Assembly: GCA_029973955.1 (NCBI GenBank)
Contig: JARKQJ010000220.1
Location: forward strand, 1 to 41,008
DNA from: Paludibaculum sp.
GTDB lineage: Bacteria; Acidobacteriota; Terriglobia; Bryobacterales; Bryobacteraceae
Length of the DNA stretch: 41,008 nt
Reading direction: 5' to 3'
This document shows positions 17,763-27,200 of the stretch, in pieces. The notes under the pieces are model-generated. The model did no database searches. It was not told the origin of the DNA and saw only the letters and a program-made list of their open reading frames with translations. Every line of letters begins with the position of its first letter. Position 1 is the first letter of the stretch. The translations under genes were made by a program, and so were the position numbers.

Positions 17763-19277
17763 ATGAGTTTCTTGGACCCAACTGGCCCTGCTCTCACCCG
17801 CCGCGGCCTGTTCGCCGCCCTGCCCGCCGCTGCCTCCTTCGATATCCGCCAGTTCGGCGCTAATCCCGCCCCAGGCTCCGACAACGCGCCTCCCATCCAG
17901 GCCGCCCTCGACAAGGCCGCCTCACTCGGCGGCGGCACTGTCATCATCCCGCCCGGCCTCTGGCTCGCTTCGGCCCTAAACCTCCCATCCAATACAACTC
18001 TGGATCTGCAGCCCGGAGCCATCCTTCAATCTGCTGAGGCCGAAAAGCTCTTCCAGACGGGACGCCTCGCTCAGCGTTTCCTGCTTACCGCCAAACAAGC
18101 GTCAAATGTCACCATCCGCGGCGAAGGCGAAATCCGCGGCACCGGAGCCGATGACTATGGCTGGCGCTGGGGCATCCCGATGACCCGGAAGCACCGCTCC
18201 AGCCTCATTCATTTCGTGGATTGCTCGAACATCCGCCTCCTCGACGTCACTCTCCGTTATTCCGAAAGCTATACGGTCGTTCTGGAGAACTGCCGCTCCG
18301 CCATCATCCGCGGCATCGATCTTCTCAACAGCACCCGCCACGAGAATACCGATGCCATCGACCTCTTCTCCTCCTCCGACATCCGCATCTCAGACTGCCG
18401 CATCGTCGCCGGGGACGACGCCATCGTCCTGAAAACGCCCGATGGCGGCGCCTGCGAACGCATCCTCGTGTCCAACTGCGTCCTCCAATCCAGTTGTTCC
18501 GCCATGAAACTCGGCACAGGCTCTGCCGGTGTCTTCCGTGACATCCATTTCGCCAACATCTCTGCCACTCACGGCGAACTCGGTATCGCTCTCTTCATGA
18601 AGGATGGCGGCCTCATCGAGGGTGTCTCCTTCTCCAACATTCACATCGGCTACGCTCTTCCTCCCTCCAAATACCCCACCCTCGAAGACGCCCGGCGCGA
18701 TCCCGTTGTCGCCCCCATCCTAGACGGCCGCAGCGCCACGTTCGACCGTTACAACATCTGGCTCAATCTCGCTGAAATCCCCATCTTCATCGACCTGAAC
18801 CGGCGTAGAAACGCCCCCTTCGGCCGCATCCGCGACGTCACATTCTCCGATCTCCGCATTCAGAGCCGCACCGGCATTCTCATCCAGGGCCGTCCCGGCC
18901 ATCCCCTGGAAAACCTCCGCTTCGACGGCATCGCCTTCCGCACCGCCGAAACCGTCCCATACGACAACCGGCACATCTCTCCGGGCGGCGAACAGGACCT
19001 CCACGACGAGCACGACACTCTCCACGCCCGCCAGCCCTCCTGGTTCACTGCGGCTTTCATTGACGGCCTCTGTGTCCGGGACTACTGCCTCCACCTCGAC
19101 GGGGCCGCTTCGCTCCCCGCCCGCTCCGCCCTTCATCTTCACTCGGTCTCCGGCGCCTGCCTGGATCGTGTCAGGCGCTATGGCGGCAGCAGCAGCCTCA
19201 AGCCACTCCGGCTTTATCAATGCCCGGAGGCCGACCTCTCCCGCGTCGCTTCCTCCGAAATCGAACAGCTTGGCTGA
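17763..19277 (+). CDS. Exported GH28-like right-handed beta-helix protein
   Basis: A 504-residue protein with a twin-arginine-like start (LTRRGLFAALPAAA) and the pectate-lyase-type opening FDIRQFGANP...IQAALDKA. The body is a parallel beta-helix with repeated xNVTIRGEGEIRG, NIRLLDVTLRYS and DIRISDCRIV turns. The GH28 catalytic aspartates are present in N195-T-D-A-I-D200 and in G217-D-D-A-I. The usual G-H-G motif that follows is replaced by SSCSAMKLGTGS, so the conserved histidine is missing. That pattern fits a divergent GH28 branch rather than a classical polygalacturonase. It is probably co-transcribed with the GH127 gene. A pectin-side-chain or other plant glycan substrate fits the context but is inference. 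Confidence 0.75.
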   Translation: MSFLDPTGPALTRRGLFAALPAAASFDIRQFGANPAPGSDNAPPIQAALDKAASLGGGTVIIPPGLWLASALNLPSNTTLDLQPGAILQSAEAEKLFQTGRLAQRFLLTAKQASNVTIRGEGEIRGTGADDYGWRWGIPMTRKHRSSLIHFVDCSNIRLLDVTLRYSESYTVVLENCRSAIIRGIDLLNSTRHENTDAIDLFSSSDIRISDCRIVAGDDAIVLKTPDGGACERILVSNCVLQSSCSAMKLGTGSAGVFRDIHFANISATHGELGIALFMKDGGLIEGVSFSNIHIGYALPPSKYPTLEDARRDPVVAPILDGRSATFDRYNIWLNLAEIPIFIDLNRRRNAPFGRIRDVTFSDLRIQSRTGILIQGRPGHPLENLRFDGIAFRTAETVPYDNRHISPGGEQDLHDEHDTLHARQPSWFTAAFIDGLCVRDYCLHLDGAASLPARSALHLHSVSGACLDRVRRYGGSSSLKPLRLYQCPEADLSRVASSEIEQLG

Positions 19278-19439
19278 CCATTCCGGCGATTGTCGCCGGT
19301 GCACTATCGTCCCCAACTAACGTAAAGAGTGCCCTCGAGGGCTCGCGTGCAGCCCAGCAAAGCACAGATAATAAGCAGCTTGTTTGGATCTTGCACGCCG
19401 CCGGCGAAGCCGTTCCGCCACACACCCAACTAACCCCCA

Positions 19440-19484
19440 TTTTCTTTTTCGTAAACCACCTGGATGGTAGCTTCGAAACAGGAG
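19440..19484 (+). promoter_or_regulatory. Shared upstream element and ribosome-binding site of receptor 2
   Basis: TTTTCTTT (19440-19447) and AGCTTCGA (19469-19476) match the element upstream of receptor 1, with a start-to-start distance of 29 nt here and 30 nt there. AGGAG at 19480-19484 is an ideal ribosome-binding site 8 nt before GTG at 19493. The region 19278-19439 shows no other recognisable feature. Confidence 0.4.
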
Positions 19485-19492
19485 TAAATCAG

Positions 19493-22400
19493 GTGCGAAA
19501 GTCTGTCATTCTGTCCCTTCTTCTTCTGGCCGGCACGGGCCTGGGATGGGCCCAACTCAACCGCGGATCCCTGGCCGGAACTGTGGCCGATACTTCCGGC
19601 GCGCCGGTTGTCGGCGCAAGGATCAATGTCCTGCACATCGGAACCCAGGCCGCGCAAAGCACGGTGTCCAATGAGGCGGGCCAGTACCGACTTGCAAGCC
19701 TGCCGGTGGGCGCTTACTCCGTCACCTTCGAGATGCAGGGTTTCAAAAAGCTCGTGCGCACCAATGTCGAAGTGGACGCCGCCGCTGTCGTGCGCGTCGA
19801 TGCTGCGCTCGAAGTGGGTGGGCTCACTGAGTCGATTACCGTGACTGCCGAAGTGCCCAAAGTGACCACCGATACCCCGGAAGTCGCCGCCACCCTCGGC
19901 GGCAAGGAGATGCAGGCACTCCCGCTCATCTTCGACGGCGCCGGCCGCACTGCGGAGAATTTCGCTTACAAGATCATGCCGGGCATCTCCGGCAACACCT
20001 GGAGGAGTGCCGCCAACGGCTCCACCGCTTTCTCCAAGGAGTCGCTGCTCGACGGAGCCACCGTCACCACCTACCTCGCCGGACACATGGGCGAGTCTCA
20101 CGTCCCTGTCGAATCGCTGCAGGAGTTCAAAGTCCAAACCAGCGGCATGTCCGCCGAATACGGCCGCACCCAGGGCGGCGTCTTCAACTACGTCATGCGC
20201 TCCGGCTCCAATGACCTCCACGGCAACGCTTATCAGGGCGTCCGCAATGAAGCGCTCAACGCCAACACCTTCGCCAACAACTTCGCCGGCCGCCCTCGCG
20301 GCAAGGAACGCAAACTGTCCACCGTCGGCTCGATCGGCGGCCCCGTCGTGTTGCCGAAACTCTACAATGGCCGCAACAAGACCTTCTTCTGGACCACATA
20401 CGAACGCACCACTGAGCGCCTCAGCGGCCTCGGCAATCTCAGTAACTCCATCCCCGTGCCTGAATTCTACGAGGGAGACTTCAGCCGCCTGCTTGGTGCC
20501 GCCCTGCCGCAAACCGATGCCCTCGGCCGTCCTGTCTACCGAGGCGCTATCTACGATCCCTCCACCTTCCGCCAGGTCGCTGGCGGCCGCTGGGTCGGAG
20601 ATATGTTCCCGCAGAACCGCATTCCGGCCGCCCGCTTCAGCCAGGTGTCCAAGAACATCAATGCCATGGCCTCCAAATACATCCCGGATGCCAAAGATCC
20701 GGACGGCCGCTACTCCCTCCAGCGCAATTCCTACGGCCCCTTCTCCTCCAAACCCGATGCCAACACCTTCGCCTGGACCATAAAAGGCGACCACAACCTC
20801 TCCTCCGCCCACCGCCTCTCCGGTTCCTACCTCTATAACGCCCACCCGCGCTTGCGAGGCGCCGGCGGCATGTGGGATCCCACGACACTCGACGGAGGCG
20901 ATCTTGCCACCACCGTCCAGCAGCGTACCAAGGCCCAGAGCGGCCGCCTCGCCTGGGACTGGATCGCCTCTCCCACCGTCCTCAATCACGCCATCCTCTC
21001 CGTCAACCGCATGGGCAATCCCAGCCGCAGCACCCGCTACGACGTCGACGGCGCCGCCAAATGGGGCATCAAAAACCTATCTTCCCAGGGCTACCCCATC
21101 ATCAATTGGGGCGGCGGCCCGGTCTACACCCTCGCCAATCCCGGCCAGTCCCAGTTCGACTACACCGCTTACAACAGTTGGGGATTCGCCAACACCACCA
21201 GCTTCAACCGTGGCCGCCACTTCATGAAAGCCGGCTACGATATGCGCGGTAATCAGCTCAACAACCGCCCCGGCCGGTCACCCAGCTTTACCTTTGCCGC
21301 GCGCGGCACCGCCATTCCCAATGAGTCGTTTTCCGGAACCACCGTCGGCTACTCCTTCGCCAGCTATCTCCTCGGCGTCGTCGATACCGCCTCCCTCATG
21401 GATCCCGCCGTGCTCGGCGGCCGCCGCCGCTACTATGCCCTCTTCTTCCAGGACGACTTCAAGGTCAATAACCGCCTCACTCTCCAGTTGGGATTGCGCT
21501 GGGAATACCAGGCGCCCGGCACCGAGGTCGCCGATCGCTATGCCAGTTGGACTCCCGACGTCAAAGACCCCATCAGCGGGCTCGGCGGCGCGTACGCCTT
21601 CGCCGGTTCCTGCTCCTATTGCGCCGGCCAGCGCTATTTCGGCGTCAGGAGCTTCCGCGACTTCGGACCCCGCATCGGCTTCGCCTACCGCCTCACCTCC
21701 AAAACCACTCTGCGCGGCGCATACGGAATCCTCTTCGAAGGCGACCTCTTCAACGGCTACAATCCCACTCCGCTCGGAAAAGCCACCAGCCCCCAGGAGG
21801 GAGGCACCTACAATCTCAACCCCGATCCCGTCACCCCCTGGGTCGGACTCTTCAACTGGGACGCCGGCTTCCCCGCCAACCGCTACGTGCCGCCGGTCGC
21901 CGATCCATCCTGGGGGAATACCAACCGGCCCGGCATGGTCCATCCCGATTACGGCCGCTCCCCCTACATCCAGATGTGGAACTTCAACATCCAGCGCGAG
22001 CTGCCCTGGAAAATGGTGCTCGACCTCGGCTACATCGCCAACAAGGGGACTCAACTGCGGAATGGCGATCTGATGCGGCTCAACCAGGTCCCCGCCAGCG
22101 CCCTCAGTCAGTACGGCACCAACCTCACCAAAGCCGTCACCAACCCGCAGGAAGCTGCCGCCTACGGCATCGCCTATCCATTCCCCGGCTATCGCGGCAC
22201 CGTCGCCGGCGCCATCCGACAGTACCCTCAGTTGAGCGGCACGAATACCGTCAATGTCTTTGCCGCTCCTCTCGGCTTCTCCACGTTCCACTCCTTCCAG
22301 GCCATTCTCGACAAGCAGTTCTCCAACGGCCTCACCGTCTACGCCAACTACGTCTGGGCTAAGTCGCTTACCAACACCGAAGGCAGCTTCGTCAACGACA

Positions 22401-23035
22401 ACGCCGGCCCCATGGACTACTTCAACCTCCGCCTCGAGAAGGCGGTCTCGTCCGACGATGTTCCCCACACCTTCAAAGGCCTCATCGACTACCAGTTGCC
22501 TTTCGGCAAGGGGAAGCGCTGGATGGCCGGCAGCGGTTGGAAGGACGCGCTTGCCGGCGGCTGGGGCGCCTCCGCCATTCTCAACTATGCGAAAGGCACC
22601 CCGCTGGGCTTCGCCGCACCCAGCCCCATGCCCAACGGCTGGAACGGCGGCAATCGCGCCAACGTCGCCGCCGGCGCCTACCTGGTCCCCAACTTCGACA
22701 TGAATAAATTCGAGTACTCCACCGCCTCCAGTCCCAACAACACCTACCTGAACAAGAGTCTCTTCTCCGCGCCTGCGGCTTTGACGCTCGGCACCAGCGC
22801 ACCGCGCTTGGCCCAGATCCGCCCCTTCGGCATCGTGAATGAGGATGTCAGCCTCTACAAGAACTTCACCATTGCCGAGAAGATCAAGTTCCAGCTCCGC
22901 GCAGACTTCCTCGATGTCTTCAATCGCTACCAACTCGGCGCCCCCAATACCGACGTCACCAACCCCCTCTTCGGCCAGATCACCAGCGTCAACGGCAACC
23001 GCACCGTCCAACTCGGCGCCCGCGTTGACTTCTAG
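19493..23035 (+). CDS. Oar-like TonB-dependent receptor 2
   Basis: The GTG at 19493 is chosen as start: it is preceded by AGGAG and followed at once by a signal peptide (RKSVILSLLLLAGTGLGWAQ), whereas the long open frame before it overlaps the GH28-like gene. The 1180-residue product has a carboxypeptidase-regulatory domain at ~22-110 (GSLAGTVADTSGAPVVGARI, EAGQYRLASLPVGAY). A plug region follows (LQEFKVQTSGMSAEYGRTQG, RSGSNDLHGNAYQGVRNE) and then a long barrel ending in RVDF with a C-terminal Phe. Overall design equals receptor 1 but sequence identity looks low outside the N-terminal domain, so they are likely ancient paralogues with different ligands. Last gene of the plus-strand carbohydrate block. 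Confidence 0.9.
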   Translation: MRKSVILSLLLLAGTGLGWAQLNRGSLAGTVADTSGAPVVGARINVLHIGTQAAQSTVSNEAGQYRLASLPVGAYSVTFEMQGFKKLVRTNVEVDAAAVVRVDAALEVGGLTESITVTAEVPKVTTDTPEVAATLGGKEMQALPLIFDGAGRTAENFAYKIMPGISGNTWRSAANGSTAFSKESLLDGATVTTYLAGHMGESHVPVESLQEFKVQTSGMSAEYGRTQGGVFNYVMRSGSNDLHGNAYQGVRNEALNANTFANNFAGRPRGKERKLSTVGSIGGPVVLPKLYNGRNKTFFWTTYERTTERLSGLGNLSNSIPVPEFYEGDFSRLLGAALPQTDALGRPVYRGAIYDPSTFRQVAGGRWVGDMFPQNRIPAARFSQVSKNINAMASKYIPDAKDPDGRYSLQRNSYGPFSSKPDANTFAWTIKGDHNLSSAHRLSGSYLYNAHPRLRGAGGMWDPTTLDGGDLATTVQQRTKAQSGRLAWDWIASPTVLNHAILSVNRMGNPSRSTRYDVDGAAKWGIKNLSSQGYPIINWGGGPVYTLANPGQSQFDYTAYNSWGFANTTSFNRGRHFMKAGYDMRGNQLNNRPGRSPSFTFAARGTAIPNESFSGTTVGYSFASYLLGVVDTASLMDPAVLGGRRRYYALFFQDDFKVNNRLTLQLGLRWEYQAPGTEVADRYASWTPDVKDPISGLGGAYAFAGSCSYCAGQRYFGVRSFRDFGPRIGFAYRLTSKTTLRGAYGILFEGDLFNGYNPTPLGKATSPQEGGTYNLNPDPVTPWVGLFNWDAGFPANRYVPPVADPSWGNTNRPGMVHPDYGRSPYIQMWNFNIQRELPWKMVLDLGYIANKGTQLRNGDLMRLNQVPASALSQYGTNLTKAVTNPQEAAAYGIAYPFPGYRGTVAGAIRQYPQLSGTNTVNVFAAPLGFSTFHSFQAILDKQFSNGLTVYANYVWAKSLTNTEGSFVNDNAGPMDYFNLRLEKAVSSDDVPHTFKGLIDYQLPFGKGKRWMAGSGWKDALAGGWGASAILNYAKGTPLGFAAPSPMPNGWNGGNRANVAAGAYLVPNFDMNKFEYSTASSPNNTYLNKSLFSAPAALTLGTSAPRLAQIRPFGIVNEDVSLYKNFTIAEKIKFQLRADFLDVFNRYQLGAPNTDVTNPLFGQITSVNGNRTVQLGARVDF

Positions 23036-24194
23036 CCGGCCGCAAAACGCCCAGGCAGCCTCGCACTGCGCAATATGGTCCGGAACCATGCGAGTTACAG
23101 CAGCGGCATGATGCGCGAGGCGAATGACCGCCGATCTTGCCGTTGTGTGCCTCGAGCAAGAACTCCTGCATGGGAGGACGCTGCAATTACGCTGCTACTG
23201 GTTCTTATCGAATATTCCTGGCCGCCTCCTATGGCCGAAGTCCCAGCGCCGTGGACGCCATAATCCAAGTACCTGATTCCAGGCTGACTTCCCAAGCTGA
23301 ACCTCGCGGGCTCGAGTCCCGTCCCCCGCTCCAGCACCCCCTTCACATTCAGTGCGCCAGGCCGAGGTTCCTGGTTCAGTAATGCCGTTGCTACCCCGCT
23401 AGACTCCCGTCGGCGTTGTTGTGGCCTTGGGCGTCGGTCATTGGGGTTGCGCATGCCGATGTTCGGGAGGGCTTCGCGCGCCGGGCTATGGCTCGATGCG
23501 CGCGGAGCGCGAGACCGGCTGTCGATACCGGCGACCTCCTGGGAACGTCCTTCCGACGACGAGTTTCACCGTTTCAAGCCTGTCATCGTAGAAGCGTCAA
23601 CTGCTGGACTGCTACCATCCGTGTCAACGCTGTGAGGACCGCTCTTCGGCGAGCCGCCAAGGGGAAGCTCAACAGAGCGCAGTTCCTCCGCTTCACGCCG
23701 CCAGAACGAACGCCTTACTCGAATAACAACTTGGCGATGCGCGCTGGTACCCAGCCCCGGAATAGAAGGACGCCGTGCGGCCCAGGCATCCTCGTGATAC
23801 CGCAGTGGAATTCCGACGCCTTCAGCCACAACGCCCCGTGCCCGATCATTAATCTACCGTGGCTTCCAGGCCTTACGCGAGGGGAGCGCTAGACTCGATG
23901 CCACGGCGATGCCCGCCGATGTCGAAGCAGAAGTGCCCACGCGCCAGTGCAGGTGTTGTGCGAAGCACGGCGGGCTGCGCCGAGGCCGGCGGACGCGCCC
24001 TCTGAGGTGGTTCGAACCTTTGACGAACAACTCGTTTTCCCTGAATCGTATACAATCCGCCACCGCTCCACCGTCCCGGATCGGCCGGAACTGAAATGAC
24101 AGGACGTTCCCCTGGAGCCGTGCGGCCTGTTCATTTCAGTTCTGTGAGGTTTCTGATCCAGTTGTCAAAAAGCTGGAACTTGATTTCAGAAGCG
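23036..24194. other. Gene-poor scar region
   Basis: About 1.16 kb without a recognisable gene. Several short frames exist on both strands (for example 23416-23892 plus, 23566-23829 minus and 23889-24134 minus), but none looks like a known protein and their composition is that of non-coding GC-rich DNA. The one identifiable item is a tRNA-Gly 3' fragment at 23288-23333. The stretch is best read as decayed DNA beside an old integration point. Confidence 0.5.
23288..23333 (+). pseudogene. 3' fragment of a tRNA-Gly(CCC) gene
   Basis: From CTTCCCAAG (anticodon loop with CCC) through a variable region, a T-arm (CGGG-CTCGAGT-CCCG), a CCCCCGC acceptor strand, discriminator T and an encoded CCA, this reads like the 3' half of bacterial tRNA-Gly(CCC). 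The matching 5' half (GCGGGGG acceptor strand, D-arm) is absent upstream and the anticodon stem is broken, so it cannot form a tRNA. Such 3' pieces are typical of att sites left by elements integrating in tRNA genes. Confidence 0.65.
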
Positions 24195-24223
24195 TTGACT
24201 CCTATCCGCCGATTCAGTATACT
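24195..24223 (+). promoter_or_regulatory. Sigma-70-type promoter of receptor 3
   Basis: TTGACT (24195-24200), a 17-nt spacer and TATACT (24218-24223) form a near-consensus housekeeping promoter. Transcription would start at about 24230, leaving a ~65-nt leader with a strong AAGGAGG ribosome-binding site (24284-24290) 4 nt before GTG at 24295. Confidence 0.75.
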
Positions 24224-24294
24224 CGCCTACCAGTCGGACCTCATTTGAGCGGCCGAGGAAGACTCGCTGAAGTGAACTGAAAGAAGGAGGAGGA

Positions 24295-27200
24295 GTGCTC
24301 AAACAACCCCGTTGGATGTTTGTGATGGCGTTGGCACTGTTGCTGATGCCGAGCTTGTATGCGCAGGAAGTACGCGCGACGATTCTGGGTTCTATTACAG
24401 ACTCGTCAGATGCGGCGGTAGCTGGCGCAAAGGTAAGAGTAACGTTCCTGGAGCGCAACTCAACCGTCGAAGTTGAAACCAATGAAACGGGCTCGTTTGT
24501 GACCCCGTTCCTGACCCCCGGGATGTACCGGGTGGAAGTGGAAGCGAAGGGCTTCCAGAGGTACATTCGGGAAAACATGCAGTTGCAGGCGCAGGACCGT
24601 GCGCGCCTGGATATCAAACTCACCGTCGGCGAATTGACCCAAAGCGTCAGCGTCAGCGGCTCGGCTACACAGCTCGAAACCGAAACCGCCAGCCGCTCCC
24701 AGGTCGTGGCGAGCGAAGTGATTGCCAACCTGCCCACACAGGGCCGCAATCCGTTCCAGATCGCCTGGGCGGCCGCCGGCGTTGTGAAGAGCGGTTCGTG
24801 GCGTTACCTGCGGTCGTTCGACATCGGCGGTACCACTGGTATCTCCATCAATGGCGGACGTGAAGGCCAGAACGAAGTGCTGCTGGACGGCATCAGCAAC
24901 GTGCGCGCGGAATGGACTGTTATCAGTATTCCGACCACCGAGTCTGTGCAGGAGTTCAAGGTTCAGGCGAATACATATGACGCGCAGTACGGACGCACTT
25001 CCGGCGGCGTCATCACCATGGTGACCAAGGGCGGCGGCAACGACTTCCACGGCACCATGTTCGAGTACTTCCAGAACGACAAATTGAACGCCAACCAGAG
25101 CGAGCTGAACCAGCCCGCCACAGTGGCCGGCGTTTACTACCCCAACGGCCGCAAGCCACCAAACCACATCAACCAGTTTGGCGCGACAGGGTCCGGTCCG
25201 ATCTACATTCCGAAGCTGTTCAACGGCAGGAATCGCGCGTTCTGGATGCTCTCTTGGGAGAGTATGCGGCAGCGCTCGGCCGATCCGGATGTGGTGACCA
25301 TGCCGATTCCCGAGATCCGCGGCGGGAACTTCTCGCAGCTTTTCAATGCCGCGGGCCAGCAGGTGTCGATCTACGACCCGCTGACCACCAATCCCGACGG
25401 CACCCGCACGCCGTTTGCCGGCAACATCATCCCGTCTGCCCGGCTCGATCCCGTCGCGCTCAAAATGATGACCTATTATCCGAACCCGACCTCCACCGGC
25501 ACGGGCCCGGCGCGCATCAACAACAATCCGTACCCCTCCATGTGGCGCGCCAGCTTCGACCAATTCGTAGGCCGCACGGACGTGGTGGTGAATTCCAAGA
25601 ACAACGTGTTCTTCCGTTACAACCAGAACCCGTTCTCTGAGTACCGCGCCGTGGTTTTCGGCCTCGACAACCCGGCCGAGCCCACCGGCAATGCGCCGCT
25701 GCTGCGCAACGGCCGCAACGTGATGATCAACTGGACGTCGACCCTTACGCCTACCTCAACCTTCGACTTGCGCTTCGGCCTGAACCGCTGGGAAGAGGCG
25801 GGCGGCAGCACGGTTGGCGCCGGCTACGACCCCAAGCAACTCGGTTTCGACGCGGCCCTGGTCAACCAGTTCACCGCATACCAGTTCCCCAGGGTCAACT
25901 TTGAAGGCTACCAGTCGATGGGATCGAACGCGGTCAGCCCCGGCATCCGCGACACCTACAGCCTGCAGCCGAACTTCAACAAGGTCATGGGCAAGCACTT
26001 CCTGAAGATGGGCGCCGAAGTCCGCCAGTACAACAGGGCAAACTACGGTGGTGGCTACCCCTCTGGCGCATATACCTTCAACAAGAACTGGACCCAGGCG
26101 ATCTCCAATCGCGGCGATGCCGTTTCCGGCAACGGGTTCGCAACGTTCCTGCTCGGCTACGCCAGCGCTGCCCAGGTGCAGAAGAACATCGACCCCTACT
26201 ACCGGCACTATTACTACGCCGGCTTCTTCCATGACGACTGGAAGGTCAACCAGAAGCTGACGCTCAACTTGGGCATTCGGTGGGACGCCGAATCGGGCAA
26301 CGTCGAGCGCTTTAACCGGATGGTCAACGGCCTCGACTTCTCCGCTGCCAGCCCCATCGCCAACCAGGTCACCGGCCTCACCCTCAAGGGTGCCACCATG
26401 TTTGCCGGTGTCAATGGTTCGCCCAACTCCCTCATCGACACGCCCAAGGCCAACTTCCAGCCTCGTATCGGCGCGGCTTACAAGCTCAAGGGCACCTGGG
26501 TGCTCCGCGGCGGCTACGGCATGTATTACATGGGTGAAGACACCATCGGCTCCACAAACGGCTTCAGCCGGCAGACCGATGCCATCGTCACCATCGGCGA
26601 CCTGACGCCTTATCCCGGCCTGAAACTCGCCAACGAGTTCATCGCGCTGCCGGGCGGCAAGCTCCTCGATCCCATCGGCACCTCGCAGGGCGGCAGCAGC
26701 TTCCTTGGCGAGCAGGTGAACTCCTACAAGCGTGATCGCGCTTTGCCCCACATCCATACCTACTCCTTCGACATTCAGAAGGAGATCAAGGGTGGAATGC
26801 TCGTCGAAGTGGGCTACGCCGGCAACTCGGCCCGCCGTCTGCCGGTGAACAACCTGGTACTGAACTACAACCCCACGAGCGAACTCGGCCGCCGCACCTC
26901 TTCCGGTGCGATCGACACGGCATATTACTCCGCGCCGGTTCCCAACCCGATGGCTGGCCTCATCCCCAACAACGCTACGTTGAACGGAGCCACCATCCAG
27001 CGCCAGATTCTGTGGCGTGCCTACCCGCAGTACAACAATCCCCTGCTCAACGATGTGCCGATCGGCAGCGCTCAATACCACGGGATGAGCGTCAAGGTCA
27101 CCAAGCGCATGTCCAACGGCCTCAGCTTCCTGTCGAGCTTCTCCATCGGCAAGAACCTGCGCCAGACCCGCGTCCTCAATAACCAGGACTTCGTCCAGGC

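Noticed and set aside
21278..23089. 603-residue minus-strand open frame
   Set aside because: It is antisense to receptor 2 and its Gly/Val/Ala/Glu-rich composition comes from reading C-ending codons backwards. The same applies to 12812-13909, 14183-15298, 19430-20989, 25756-27966 and 29394-31208 on the minus strand.
23095..23454. 119-residue minus-strand frame with GTGLEPARFSLGS
   Set aside because: This motif is the reverse-complement translation of a tRNA-Gly(CCC) 3' half; the frame is a shadow of the tRNA fragment, not a gene.
24020..24056. TTGACG followed by TATACA as a second promoter before receptor 3
   Set aside because: The spacer is 23 nt, too long, and a far better pair exists at 24195-24223.
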